Shown one piece after another: positions 14,301-34,799 of a stretch of 64,000 bases of DNA; positions within the stretch are counted from its first letter, which is position 1; each line of letters begins with the position of its first letter. The stretch comes from Macrostomum hystrix (taxonomy: Eukaryota; Platyhelminthes; Macrostomidae), in contig CATNEN010000027.1 of assembly GCA_950097015.1 (NCBI GenBank), positions 124,001 through 188,000 on the forward strand, read 5' to 3'. The notes under the pieces were generated by a model that was not told the origin of the DNA, searched no databases, and was given only the letters and a program-made list of their open reading frames with translations. The position numbers were made by a program, and so were the translations under genes.

Positions 14301-15067
14301 GGATTCCAGTTTAAAAATCCGCTAGAGATTGGGCAGATTCCAGTTTAATAATCCGCTGGAGATTGAGCGGATTCCAGTTTAATAATCCGCTGTACATTGG
14401 GCAGATTCCAGTTTAATAATCCGCCGGAGATTGGGCGGATTCCAGTTTAAAATTCCGCTGGAGATTGGGCAGATTCCAGTTTAATAATCTGCTAGAGATT
14501 GGGCAGATTCCAGTTTAATAATCCGCTGGAGATTGAGCGGATTCCAGTTTAATAATCCGCTGGAGATTGAGCGGATTCCAGTTTAATAATCCGCTAGAGA
14601 TTGGTCGGATTCGAGTTTAATAATCCGCTGGAGATTGGGCAGATTCCAGTTTAATAATCTGCTAGAGATTGGGCGGATTCCAGTTTAATAATCCGCTGGA
14701 GATTGGGCGGATTCCAGTTTAAAAATCTTCTAGAGATTGGGCGGATTCCAGTTTAATAATCTGCTAGAGATTGGGCAGATTCCAGTTTAATAATCCGCTA
14801 CAGATTGGGCGAATTCCAGTTTAATAATCTGCTAGAGATTGGGCAGATTCCAGTTTAATAATCCGCTACGGATTGGGCGGATTCCAGTTTAATAATCCGC
14901 TGGAGATTGGGCGGATTCCAGTCTAGGAATCTCTCAGCGAACGGGTTACAAAGATACGAGAAGGCATCTCGGAGTTAATCATTACCTGTCGACAGTTGCA
15001 TATGACAGCAAAGCAGGTGCACCAGAAGTAGTAGAGGCGCTGACGATGCGGAGCACCTTGATTTCAT
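2336..15067 (-). CDS. Two-immunoglobulin-domain surface protein (dpr/zig-8/lachesin type), 3' end outside window
   Basis: Four minus-strand exons join in phase: 14986-15067, 7473-7627, 5385-5598 and 2336-2653, giving 256 codons so far. The first exon encodes a signal peptide (MKSRCSASS, then a Leu-rich core and LLCC). Ig1 is split between exons 2 and 3: Cys in LIRCVV, Trp in VTWMK, then DSGEYMCQVNT. Exon 4 encodes Ig2: SLTCTAVF, VEWYHQG, TGDWLC, with one Asn-Ala-Ser sequon. The exon 2/3 junction falls inside Ig1 and reads LGKHV-VTWMK. The arrangement and the YMCQVNT motif fit the invertebrate dpr/DIP/zig-8/lachesin class, which are neuronal adhesion proteins; function is inferred from family only. 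Codon phase 1 at the last donor requires at least one more exon to the left, so membrane attachment (GPI or TM) cannot be judged. Introns are long and packed with minisatellites. Confidence 0.82.
2701..4725. repeat. 22-bp minisatellite, right arm of an inverted array pair
   Basis: About 90 copies of the 22-bp unit with plus-strand core GAGGAATCAGGGACAGTC, which is the reverse complement of the unit at 676-2327. It fills most of the intron between the Ig1 and Ig2 exons. Blocks of several variant units recur in the same order (for example about 3000-3300 and 3800-4080), showing higher-order duplication. Confidence 0.97.
5040..5345. repeat. ~50-bp degenerate tandem repeat
   Basis: Four to six imperfect copies of a unit with ACCCCAGGTTTATC and GATACACACCTGCG, ending about 40 bp from the donor of the Ig1 exon at 5385-5598. 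Confidence 0.75.
5658..5880. repeat. 22-bp minisatellite
   Basis: About ten copies with core CCCACTGCTAGCTTATTAG. It lies in the intron upstream of the second half of Ig1 on the minus strand. Confidence 0.93.
5945..6165. repeat. 20-bp minisatellite
   Basis: Eleven nearly identical copies with core CCCATCATTAACATTAG. The ATTAGAATCCCA segment is shared with the adjacent 22-bp array at 5658, so one array probably arose from the other. Confidence 0.93.
6166..7130. other. Unique intronic sequence, no gene recognised
   Basis: Non-repetitive sequence in the intron between the two Ig1 half-exons. It includes a GC-rich stretch around 6500-6760. No open frame has domain content. Confidence 0.5.
7130..7445. 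repeat. 21-bp minisatellite, open in several frames
   Basis: About fifteen copies of a 21-bp unit with core TTTCCGCCCCTCGGTCATC. Because 21 is a multiple of three, frames stay open on both strands and produce long low-complexity ORFs. The array abuts the donor of the Ig exon at 7473-7627. Confidence 0.93.
7730..8030. repeat. 44-bp minisatellite
   Basis: About seven copies of a 44-bp unit containing GTCCATGGACACAATGCCC, TTCAGG and TTGTTCTCGCT. It lies in the first intron of the Ig gene. Confidence 0.92.
8515..9160. repeat. ~36-bp minisatellite
   Basis: About eighteen copies of a GATA-rich unit with GGACTGATAAAGAGGTAGG and variable GACAGACAGGTAG spacers; some units are shortened to about 30 bp. 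Confidence 0.92.
9684..9728. repeat. Short foldback element, left copy
   Basis: GATTGGCTAGC, then GGGGTGGCTGTCACC, then ACCAATCGG. Its own ends are complementary (GATTGG/CCAATC). An inverted copy lies at 10213-10255, so the pair brackets the SINE at 9804-10170. Confidence 0.6.
9804..10170 (+). mobile_element. tRNA-derived SINE, family A, copy 1
   Basis: The head resembles a serine- or leucine-type tRNA: A-box-like GAGTGGCAGAGCGATG and B-box-like GAGCTCGATTCC. The shared body reads GAAGGCTTGGGGCTTGTCG, then GTGTGCTCAGGAGTCAGCG, then TGCCATTGCCCGCAGCCC. It ends in a (ATT)n tail at about 10144-10168. Related copies lie at 24085-24420 (plus) and 52775-53065 (minus). It is non-autonomous and depends on a LINE not seen here. 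Confidence 0.85.
10213..10255. repeat. Short foldback element, right inverted copy
   Basis: GATTGGCTGGTGACAGCC, CACCCCAGTCCACG, then CTAGCCAATCGG: the reverse complement of the element at 9684. ATCGATCGAT follows here and also lies beside the left copy. Confidence 0.6.
10300..11280. other. No gene recognised
   Basis: Unique AT-rich sequence in the first intron of the minus-strand Ig gene. Only short open frames without recognisable domains occur. Confidence 0.5.
11283..12712. repeat. 14-bp minisatellite, about 1.4 kb
   Basis: About 100 copies of a 14-bp unit, GATGATAGTTAGGG, with GAGAGGTAGGGGAT variants at the right end. The left end is organised in 42-bp trimers that contain TTTGGGGACGAGCG. 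Confidence 0.95.
12720..13630. other. Unique intronic sequence, no confident gene
   Basis: Non-repetitive sequence within the Ig gene's first intron. A minus-strand frame at about 12720-12956 is open for about 80 codons behind an acceptor-like TTTCCAG, but matches no family known to me. It is not called as an exon. Confidence 0.4.
13640..14932. repeat. 34-bp minisatellite, about 1.3 kb
   Basis: About 38 copies of a 34-bp unit with TTGGGCGGATTCCAG and TTTAATAATCCGCT. A block of several variants is repeated (13805-14035 versus 14125-14290), indicating segmental duplication. It ends about 50 bp from the signal-peptide exon's donor. Confidence 0.95.
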
Positions 15068-15761
15068 TTCTTTTATTAAAAAGCAGAAAATGCCAGGCAA
15101 TAAGATTCAGTTGGCATGCAAGTTAGTCTCCAAGTGTCTCTTTTATCAGTCGCTTGCATGGTCTTAGCAATAAACCTGAGAGCCAATCAGGCAGGGCCCG
15201 GGGAGTGTGGTGAGACCGAATGCAAATGGATAGGCTACTGAACTATAGCAAAGACAGCAAAAGACGAAGAGAAGGCCAGTGCAATTCTCACCTATTTCTT
15301 CGTCTCATGAAGTGTCGCGACTGCTTATCTTGCTCTTCATTTTCTGTTGCCGAGGTTCAGCTGTGGCTCTTTTGTGCTCTCAATTCAATACCTGCTTCAA
15401 TTTAAACTTTATTTTGTTTTTCTTCCTGTTCTGTTCTGTTGCTCTTTGAGCTAATTTTAAACGAAGCTTTGTTTAAGACGCGACAGACCAACGAAGGCTA
15501 GTCAAATTATAATCTTTTTTTTCTTAAACAAAATTTTTCTTTTTTATCCTTATAGGCAGAATTCTCTGTTCTTTTTGCCAGGGTTTTGCATGAAACTTGA
15601 TATTTACTGTATAAGTTTCATAGCTCTCATTTTTGATAGAAACTATGGAATTGACAATTCCATAGTCAAACAACGCGATAAAAGATTACAAATAGTAATT
15701 TTATTAAACACTAAGATTTAAACCGGATTTACAAGCTGTTTACCACAAGCTGCTTTTCTCA

Positions 15762-16318
15762 TATGTATCTCACATATGTCTCACAGCTATCTCACACATG
15801 TCTCATATTTATCTCACATATGTCGCGTTGAGATCTCGCAGCTGTCTCATATTTATCATATTTATCTCACAGCTATTTCACAGCTGTCTCATAGAGATCT
15901 CGCAGCAGTCTTATTGAGATCTCGCAGTAGTCTTCTTGAGATCTCACATCTGTCTCATATTTATCTCACATCTGTCTCATATTTATCTCACATCTGTCTC
16001 ATATTTATCTCACATCTGTCTCATATTTATCTCACATCTGTCTCATATTTATCTCACATCTGTCTCATATTTATCTCACATCTGTCTCATATTTATCTCA
16101 CAACTGTCTCATATTTATCTCAAAGCTATCTCACATTTGTCTCATATTTATCTCAAAGCTATCTCATATTATCTCAAATCTATCTCACAGCTTTCTCATA
16201 TTTTATCTCACAGCTATCTCACATTTGTCTCATATTTATCTCGCAGCAGTCTTCTTGAGATCTCGCATCTGTCTCATTGAGATCTCATAGCTATCTCGTT
16301 TCTCTCATGGCTGTCTCA
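15762..16318. repeat. 22-bp minisatellite
   Basis: About 25 copies with core TCTCATATTTATCTCACA; the edges carry GAGATCTCGCAGCAGTC variants. The TATCTCACA frames stay open on the plus strand because of low complexity, not coding. Confidence 0.93.
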
Positions 16319-16319
16319 C

Positions 16320-17025
16320 TGTTTTCTCTAACTTTTGGCAGCTTCAGAAATCTGCTATGGTATTTCACGCATAGTGGATTGTCCTTTAAAAGCTTCTTGC
16401 AGCAGAAAAATACTTGAATTCCTAGAAATGCAATTGATTTTCTGTCGCCATAGTTTTCACAGTCGAATGAGCTCACGCCACAGTCGCTAGGCAGAAGTTG
16501 AATGTTTTTTTTCAAATCGAACTGCATTAACAGGCATAGGTTAGTAAGACTGGCTGGCCCACATGTCAATCAAACCGACACAGAGAACATCAACAGAAAA
16601 ATGTTAATTTATTGATTGAAAATTATTTTCATGTATATTCACTTAGTATTCACTTTCTGGCTTAGTTTTCGTCATAGTGCTTCGTCGAAAATGAGAAATT
16701 ATGCCATTTTAACAGCCGACGAAATATGGTTCACATTTTTATCACTCCATTGCATTTACGCGTTTCTTTCGTGGGATTCCAATAACAATTTATTTGCCAA
16801 TATCTATAGATAGATAATTTGCATCACTTAGCACAAAATTAATTACAGTCAGATTCAGCATGCAGATTATATAAAAATTGGGTCAAAGAATTTATGAAGA
16901 CAATATTGGACCGCCTGTCAATACAAACAACTATTATAACCAGCAGTGTACGCCTCAGAAAATAATTTCTGAGAACCTGTGCCGCTTCGTCGATTTAAAC
17001 GACTCTTTCCAAACTCATTTCAACC
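16320..17025. other. No gene recognised
   Basis: Unique AT-rich sequence. A 92-codon minus-strand frame at 16291-16569 is Cys/Lys-rich and resembles no RRM or other domain; I do not call it a gene. Confidence 0.45.
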
Positions 17026-17026
17026 T

Positions 17027-17515
17027 CTCCTCTCTTCTCCTCTACCTCTTCTCTTCTCATCTCCCTCCTGTCTTCCCCCTTCACCTCTTCCCCTCCCACT
17101 CCTCTCTTCCCCTCTCACTCCTCTCTTCCCATCTCACTCCTCTCTTCCCATCTCACTCCTCTCTTACCATCTCACTCCTCTCTTCCCATCTCACTCCTCT
17201 CTTCCCCTCTCACTCCTCTCTTCCCATCTCACTCCTCTCTTCCCATCTCACTCCTCTCTTCCCATCTCACTCCTCTCTTCCCATCTCCTCTCTTCCCATC
17301 TCACTCCTCTCTTCCCTCTCACTCCTCTCTTCCCATCTCACTCCTCTCTTCCCTCTCACTCCTCTCTTCCCCTCTCACTCCTCTCTTCCCATCTCACTCC
17401 TCTCTTCCATCTCACTCCTCTCTTCCCTTTCACTCCTCTCTTCCCCTCTCCTCTCTTCCCCTCTCACTCCTCTCTTCCCCTCTCACTCCTCTTTTTCCCT
17501 CTCCTCTCTCCCATT
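17027..17515. repeat. 19-bp pyrimidine minisatellite
   Basis: About 24 copies of CTCACTCCTCTCTTCCCAT, almost pure pyrimidine on the plus strand. Such a tract can form triplex or other non-B DNA; that is inference. Confidence 0.94.
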
Positions 17516-17774
17516 TTTTCCTATTTTTCTCCTCAATTATCTTGTATTTGAGTCAATGGCTTTTATGGCAATACAGTAACATAGATAGACAAAGCAAGCC
17601 TTAGAGAACCGCTACTAATTATTGGAATAATGTGACAGCAGATAATTTAGTTCTTGCTTTGTATGAGTCCTGATCAAGAGTTGTCTAAACTTAAACCGAC
17701 TCAAAAAAGATTTCTAACGAATTTTTTTACAGTCCCTAGAATACCCTTCTCTACCCTCACATTCCTTCTCAATC

Positions 17775-17980
17775 ATATAATCCCTTCTATCCGTTAATCC
17801 CTTCTCTACCCTATAATCCGTTCTCTATCCTATAATCCGTTCTCTACCCTATAATCCGTTCTCTACCCTATAATCCGTTCTCTACCCTATAATCCGTTCT
17901 CTACCCTATAATCCGTTCTCTACCCTATAATCCGTTCTCTACCCTATAATCCGTTCTCTACCCTATAATCCTTTTCTACC
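17775..17980. repeat. 19-bp minisatellite
   Basis: About ten copies of ACCCTATAATCCGTTCTCT, nearly identical to one another. Confidence 0.94.
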
Positions 17981-18374
17981 CGCAAACCCTTTCACCACTC
18001 GCAATCCCTCAGTCTCGCAGGCCAGCTACAACAACTGTCCTGCAGGCCAGCTGTCGTTGAGTTCAGGTAATCGCCCAAACACGGGGCACGATGGCCACGC
18101 AAAGCTGCTACTTGCACACGGAATCTGCAAGCGAACATTCGCAAGGGGACGCGTTTGCAGCTGTGCAGAATATTTCAATTCTAAAATGGAGAAGTACGCT
18201 TCTCCTTAAATTATTGGAACACACTAAATGCAACCTACCTGCAGTTCCAGTGCTCTGCGTGAAGAGAAGCATGAAAAGGAAATAAAATGAAAGTATTGTT
18301 AATTTTCTCGAAATTTCGCTACAGACTACTAGTTTAGCTCATAAGTAGTGCACTCAGGTTGATAAAAAAAACAA

Positions 18375-28770
<10,396 letters not shown>

Positions 28771-28773
28771 CGG

Positions 28774-28939
28774 TTAATAGTGCGCGGCGGTGCGCCAACA
28801 GTCTAGTGCTGGCCGATGCAACTCCTGCTGAAGGCAGTGCTGCTGCACCAGATGCCGCCAGTGCTGGTGCTGAAGCTGCGTTGTCGCCGTCGCTGTTGCC
28901 ATCGAGGACGGAAATGCGAAGCTTTGGATTGGCATGAAC

Positions 28940-28976
<37 letters not shown>

Positions 28977-29538
28977 GCGGTGGATTGAAGTCTCGATGAT
29001 TAGCGTGTCTTAACGATCTGAAATTGTCAGAGAAGCCAGTCTGCTGCCATGAAGGCCAAACTGGCGACAGTGACAAACTCTGCCGACACACGGCGCACTT
29101 GCTCCGCTCATGCTGTGCTCTGCTCTGGCAGCAGTGGCACCGGTAGTGACAAGCTTCCGCTAGGTCCTCGCCAGTGTACGATTCCGTGTCGGATGTCGCC
29201 GCGTAAGATGCGGTCATCAAGCCGTAGTTATTGCTTTCCTGCTGGCTGAAGGAGACTGCGGGATATTCCAGAGTGCGCCGAAGTGCGTACCGCCTTGCCT
29301 GCCTGGAACTGCCGCCGCACTGACTTCGTCGCGGCGATGGCGGCCGCGACGTACACGTGGAATCCCCGGACTCTCTGTCGCTTTCGAAGTGGTGAATAAA
29401 AATCTCTATGCTGTGGGTCCATTGTGACCGATCTTTTGCAGCTGGTTTTATCTGTTTGTGTAGCCGGCGGCAGTTCTGACAGCTTCTGTTGCCGCTGCCG
29501 CGGCTGCAGCCGTCCTTGAAGCTGCGGCGACCGCTCAT
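28774..29538 (-). CDS. Hypothetical polyglutamine protein, 254 aa
   Basis: A single open frame begins MSGRRSFKDGC and is Arg/Ser/Gln-rich. It carries two Cys clusters (RSCQNC near the start; CHYRCHCC and CAVC in the middle) and an uninterrupted run of about eleven Gln coded by CAG at about 28940-28972, then a Gln/His-rich tail ending RTAAHY. The ATG at 29538 is chosen because the eight codons before it start with a non-ATG. GC content matches the coding exons nearby rather than the AT-rich flanks. It lies upstream of ELAV on the same strand. I recognise no family. Cys spacing hints at metal binding, which is inference. It could also be an exon of a larger gene or a chance frame. Confidence 0.4.
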
Positions 29539-29599
29539 TGCCGTTCGGTGCGGCACCAAAGTCTACTTTAGCCAGCAATGTTTCTTTTTTGTGTGCGCT

Positions 29600-32500
29600 C
29601 ACAATTCGATAATTATAGACGAAAAACTAGCAGCTAGTTGCGTTATAAATAGACTATTCAAGCTCAACATATTCAATCAGTTTGATGTGCCTTTAACTCG
29701 GAAACAAAGTCTTGGCCACAGACAATTAACTATTCACTATTTTAAATCACTGCATTTGAGATTGTTTTAATTTGAAGTTAATTTACTAAAATGGACAAAT
29801 GATCTAAAACCATCCTCGATCTGGCTCAGTACACACAATGGCACTGACTAGGTGTATCCAGGGGAGAGCTGCATCACTTGATAAAATATTTTCTAGAATG
29901 CCACAACCGCATCCTCCAGAATCGTTTCACATGACCTGAAAATCGCCGCACTCTCCAAGAGTTGTCCCACTACCCGAGAATCGCCCCACTACATGAGAAT
30001 CGTCCCATTACATGAGAATTATGTAATGGGAGCCCACTACCTAAGAATCACCCAAGGGATTTGGAATTTCTAGGGAGTGAGACTACTCTAGGGTTGGGGT
30101 TGGTTATGGAGGAGTGGAATCAGGATTTTATTCGTTGCGTAGCCAAGTATCAAAGGAAGAATGCTCAAAGAATCCCCAGCGTCAAAGGAGGGCCGAGTGG
30201 TTTTTGCAGCCTCGCAGCGGATATATACCAAGCGGTAGAATATTTCCGAAGACGTTGAGGCCGTCGAAAGAGGCAGATAACGGGGCGCTCATGGTCATGC
30301 GACACGCACGGCGCTGCATACTCCGCCGAGTCTCATCTCATGACAGGTCTTGAGCCGCAGGCGCTTGCCCAGATCAGTCCGACGTACGAGGTTAAGTAAA
30401 GGCACTTGTGCTGTTTTGGTTGGCTCTTGATGCAGAATATTGAGTAACATGTATTCGCTTCTGTCACGTCACATGACTAATGTAAATAAAAAATCTCAAA
30501 AATAAAAAATCAAAGATCTCAAAATTTCTAGACAAGGTGTGCAAGCGCTCTTATTTCAGTCGCAGAAATCTTTCCTGACCTTTGAGTTTCGAGACTAAAA
30601 AAAGCTAGCAATGGGAGCATCCGTTTTTCTCGAATATTCAAAAGCACATCCAATCGAGCTGATTTGCTCTGCAATCTAATTTGTGGCTGGGTGAATTGCT
30701 TCCAGTCATTTTTCAGCTCATTTGGTCGACTATAAGTGCCCAAAAAGAGCATATTTTAAAATACATAGGCGAGCATCAGTTTTTTATATTTGTGTTCCTA
30801 ATCCACGAGAGAACTGCACAAAAATGTTCTGCGTTGCAGTTCTAATGAGTGAAAAGTTATTCATTGAGTTTGGCGTAGATTCGATGACGATAAAGTGTGC
30901 TTTTGTTAATCTTCGAATGTCAATCTGAATATCGCTCGGCAAATACGGTGAAATACCTACTGACTGAACACACATTGGTTGGCTATGCCTATGCGCAGAT
31001 TGAACTACACGATTATCAGCAGCAAATGGAATTAAGACCAAGCTTATTATATTGTTTAACTTGATACTAAGGGGGTTGAATTTTACTTCGTAAGAACAAC
31101 AAAAAATTAATATGACTATTCCGAACCCTGGTATTTATTCAATGCTTATTATTGCTGCATCAAACTTTTTTACTACATTTGGGTATGGAGTTTTAAGTCA
31201 AGGTGAGTAGCTAGCTTAGCTGATAGCTATGCGTGGCCTGGCTTTATTAAATTATGTGGTGTTCTAGGCCTAGTTGATCCCTTTAATATTTTATCTTACT
31301 AATGCAGCTACTGCCACCAAAGTTGTTAAAGGCCCACTTTCTTAAATTTTGGATTTCTAGGCCTATTCTTAGACTTAGGCTTATAGTTAATTTCTTGCGA
31401 CAATTTCTTGTCGCATTTCTTAGACTTGATCTTACTTTAGTTATATCAAGTAATGTATATTAGTTATTCTGGCCAATTACTATTATAGTATGTATGTAGT
31501 TCTGGGTACTTGGCCTACCAAAGAGTGTTACCATCAATATTTTCTATATTATCTTATCTAGGCCTATCTCTTTAATTTCTCTTAGTAACTGTCTCCATAT
31601 GTTTGTAAAGAACTTTAAAATAAAAGAACACTTTTCTGAGTATTTAAATTCAAATGTCATAACTGTGAAACACATTGCTCTTTTTTATTCTGGATCACTG
31701 TTTGTAAGCCTATACATCTTTCATATTAAAATCGTAAACATAGTTAAACAATGTTTATTTGTATACATACATTCGCAACACCCGGCCGACCTGGCCGAAC
31801 CGGCCGGGTGAAACAAGGGCCAAGCAAGGTAAGTTGCAAAAACCAATCAACCAAGCGCAAAAAAATCAAAGGGGGGACCAAGGGACAAAAAAGGAAAGTG
31901 TGAAGAAAAGGAAAAAGGGGAGAGAAAAAGAGAGCAAATGAGAGCAAACTAAAGAAGGCTTTGTTGCCTAATGCACTTGTAAATTGTAGATCAGCACCAA
32001 GAAAGTCTTTGAGAATTGCATCATCTTTTACTTTGAATTCCAAAACCAGGGGCTCCTGTGGATGTAAAACAGCACAAAAATGCACAATAGCTACTTTTGC
32101 CAGAGGGTCATGTCTTAGAGCAGCAGAACATCAATATTATTACTAAAGTGGTTGTTACTAAAGTTGATTGTATTTTGTGTATAAGACAGCTAGCTGGTCA
32201 AGAACATTTTTAAAAAAGGTCCTCTGGGACACAGTTTGGCACATAATAGATCATGCCCATTTTTACATTTAGGCATAATTGGTGCACATTAGTATTTTAT
32301 TGGCATACCTGATGCATACATATGATTTTTTTGAGATGGCTTCTACTACTAGCACACATACAGTCTATGGCACACAACTAGCACACTAGCAATGATCCCG
32401 ACTTTAGGGCCTATGGTTGGATAGTCCAAACCGATCTGCAAGATATCCTAAACAGACTAGATGTCGGCTGCAAGTCTAATTCTAAGTTAGTGGTTATACA

Positions 32501-32790
32501 GCAGTAGTAGTTGTTATCTCTATAGTCACAGAAATGTATAGCTATAAAAATAATTTGCTGCAAACCGAAGCAACTCCTTAAATGGCTAAATGTTCATTCC
32601 AAGTCTTAGTGACTTACTAGCTTTATGAAGCATATTCTTATTTTTCATTGCTAGCTATTGTTTTAACTTATGAAAAAACTAGCCTACATCTATATATGTA
32701 CTAGTATTTTTTAAGCAAGCATTTCTAACACAAATACATAGTAAAATCTTACCCACACCAGGGTAGGTGCCTAAATTGACTTTACAATGT
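29600..32790. other. Gene-free region
   Basis: AT-rich sequence without convincing coding potential. A tandem group of ATGAGAATCG-like units lies at about 29970-30020. Around 31350-31570 is a dispersed repeat also seen near 61560 (separate entry). Confidence 0.5.
31350..31575. repeat. Dispersed repeat, copy 1
   Basis: Shares TTAGTTATTCTGGCCA, then GTATGTATGTA, TTCTG, and CCAAAGAGTGTTACCA with 61560-61720, plus flanking TAGGCCTA motifs. No coding content and no clear termini, so the class is unknown. Confidence 0.6.
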
Positions 32791-32800
32791 TTCAATTTAT

Positions 32801-33061
32801 CATCCGTTTCAAATGAGAATTAGTGCAAATGAAAGCTGGGAATCTCTGCAACATTTTCTGTTTCACCATATTTTTTTATGCTGGAGTGGCTCCGAACAGC
32901 TTGCCATTTAGCACAGACAGGTCGAATGAAAAAAGTGACAGAATGACATAGAGCAAGCAGTCTATGGCCAACTTTCTTCATGCGCTGACAAACTCCACAG
33001 TGTCTAGGAAGCCTACTGTCGATCGGTCGCTCTGTTTGTGGGGCTTGCTTTACTTCTTCAC
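32801..33061 (+). repeat. 261-bp terminal inverted repeat, left
   Basis: Begins CATCCGTTTCAAATGA and ends GCTTTACTTCTTCAC. It is highly similar to the reverse complement of 34481-34741 over its whole length, including GCTGGGAATCTCTGCAAC and AGCAAGCAGTCTATGGCC. Confidence 0.88.
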
Positions 33062-33183
33062 AGATAATCAGATACATTATAAACAGAAGGTAAACAAAAA
33101 TGTAACACGGGAATTCTGGCAAAATCATTCACATCAGGGAAAATCAAGGGTAGCAGTAATGATGTTAAAATGAGCTGGATTTA

Positions 33184-34382
33184 TTAGTATCGTGTTGCTC
33201 CTCCCTGTGCAGCAATGACAGCCTCGCATCGAGATCGCATGGATTGAAGCACTCTGTGCACAAGGGGCTGCGGTATCGCTGCCCACTCCTCTGCAATAGC
33301 GGGAGTCAGTGCTGCAAAGTTCGTGATATTCCTGCGAGCAAGCCTTGTCCCCAGCTCATCCCACAGGTGCTCGATTGGATTCAAGTCCGGGCTGTTGGCT
33401 GGCTGTTGCTGCTTGTGAAGCTGCTCCACAACTGCACAGCGATGCGGGGTGGCGTTGTCATCTTGCAGTATGAAGCCAGGACCCACGCTTGCTAGCCCAA
33501 ATGGTAGAGCCACATTGCGCAGAATGTCTACGTAGCCATGACCAGTGAGTGTCCTATCAATGAACTCAATTGCGGACAACTCGTTCCAGGAGGCAGCTGC
33601 CCAAATCATAACGGAAACGGAACCACCACTTCCACCACGTCTTGTTACCCATTGCACCGCTTCCTGTTGCGCATATCTCGAATTCTTCTCTCGGCGAACG
33701 CACACCCGACCATCATTCCACTGAACCGAGAATCCACTCTCGTCCGTGAACACGACTTGACGCCAGTGCTGCAGAGCTGACCAATGACGGTGGTGGAGAG
33801 CCCATTGGAGTCTTGCAGCTCGATGCGCAGCAGTCAGTTTAGGAAACTTGAGGGTTCTGTAGCTCTTCAGCCCTGCTGCCTTCAGGCGTCGAGAATTGGA
33901 GTCTTGCAGCTCGATGCGCAGCAGTCAGTTTAGGAAACTTGAGGGTTCTGTAGCTCTTCAGCCCTGCTGCCTTCAGGCGTCGAGAATTGGAGTCTTGCAG
34001 CTCGATGCGCAGCAGTCAGTTTAGGAAACTTGAGGGTTCTGTAGCTCTTAAGCCCTGCTGCCTTCAGGCGTCGAGAAATGGTCATCTGCGATGTCGTAAC
34101 GTGCAGCATTTTGTGCAGCTCTCGCTGTAGCTCTGGCAGGGTTACAAATGGCTGATCGATCGCCACGGCAGCAACAAACTGATCGCACTCTGCGTCCATT
34201 GCACGTGGACGGCCTGACCTTTGGTCATTGGTGACAGAATTCGTTGCCGCAAATTTGGTCGCATAGTGCTGAACAGTAGATTTTGGCACAACGAGATGGT
34301 TTGCAATCCTGCCAAGCGACCAGCCTGCGTCCTCTCGAAGCGAAACGATTCTCCAACGAATTTCTTGGCTCACAACAGGCAT
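33184..34382 (-). pseudogene. Tc1-like DDE transposase, disrupted by an internal 91-bp triplication
   Basis: The N-terminal part starts MPVVSQEIRWRIV and has an HTH region (WSLGRIANHL) followed by a second DNA-binding region (RSGRPR, TISRRLKAAGL). The C-terminal part has the catalytic motifs FTDESGF, LQDDNATPH and SPDLNPIEHLWDE. Between them, 91 bp encoding about the KAAGLKSYRTLKF segment is present three times (33807, 33898, 33989). The two extra copies add 182 bp and shift the frame. The Asp-to-Glu spacing is 28 residues rather than the 34 usual in Tc1 elements, so a short deletion also precedes PANSPDLNPIEH. Both features predict an inactive enzyme. The first two copies are nearly identical, so the triplication is recent. 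Confidence 0.9.
33807..34079. repeat. 91-bp unit, three tandem copies inside the transposase
   Basis: Copies at 33807-33897, 33898-33988 and 33989-34079, each starting GGAGTCTTGCAGCTCGATGC. The first two are essentially identical; the third differs at CTCTTAAGCC and GAGAAATGG. Confidence 0.97.
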
Positions 34383-34480
34383 GTCTCTCAGAAAGGGCAA
34401 GTTAAGTCATGGAACTTTGCAAGGAAGCACCTGGGGTTATACAGTGTGCAACAGTTTAGGCCATAGACATGTCGCCTGGG

Positions 34481-34741
34481 GTGAAGAAGTAAAGCAAACC
34501 CCACAAGCAGAGCGACGATCAACAGTAGGCTTCCTAGAAACTGTGGAGTTTGTCAGCGCGTGAAGAAAGTTGGCCATAGACTGCTTGCTCTATGTCATTC
34601 TGTCACTTTTTTTCATTCGACCTGTCTGTGCTAAACAGCAAGCTGTTCGGAGCCACCCCAGAAGAAAAAAATACGGCAACACAGAAAATGTTGCAGAGAT
34701 TCCCAGCTTTCATTTACACAAATTTTCATTTGAAACGGATG
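34481..34741 (-). repeat. 261-bp terminal inverted repeat, right
   Basis: Begins GTGAAGAAGTAAAGC and ends CATTTGAAACGGATG, matching the reverse complement of 32801-33061 with scattered substitutions and small indels. Confidence 0.88.
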
Positions 34742-34799
34742 GAAATTATGGATACTAGAGGCAACAGAAGTAACCGTACAAGAACTTTTGTTAGACAGT

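Larger units (their letters stand above)
32801..34741 (-). mobile_element. Tc1/mariner-type transposon with long terminal inverted repeats
   Basis: A 1.94-kb unit bounded by 261-bp inverted repeats with a Tc1-type transposase between them on the minus strand. Long inverted repeats occur in the IR/DR group of Tc1 elements. However, the outer ends lack the usual TA-CAGT, and no clean TA duplication is visible. The boundaries are those of the repeats, not proven insertion sites. Confidence 0.75.

Noticed and set aside
16878-17579. Plus-strand frames of 190-233 codons
   Set aside because: Ser/Leu/Pro low-complexity reading of a 19-bp pyrimidine minisatellite.
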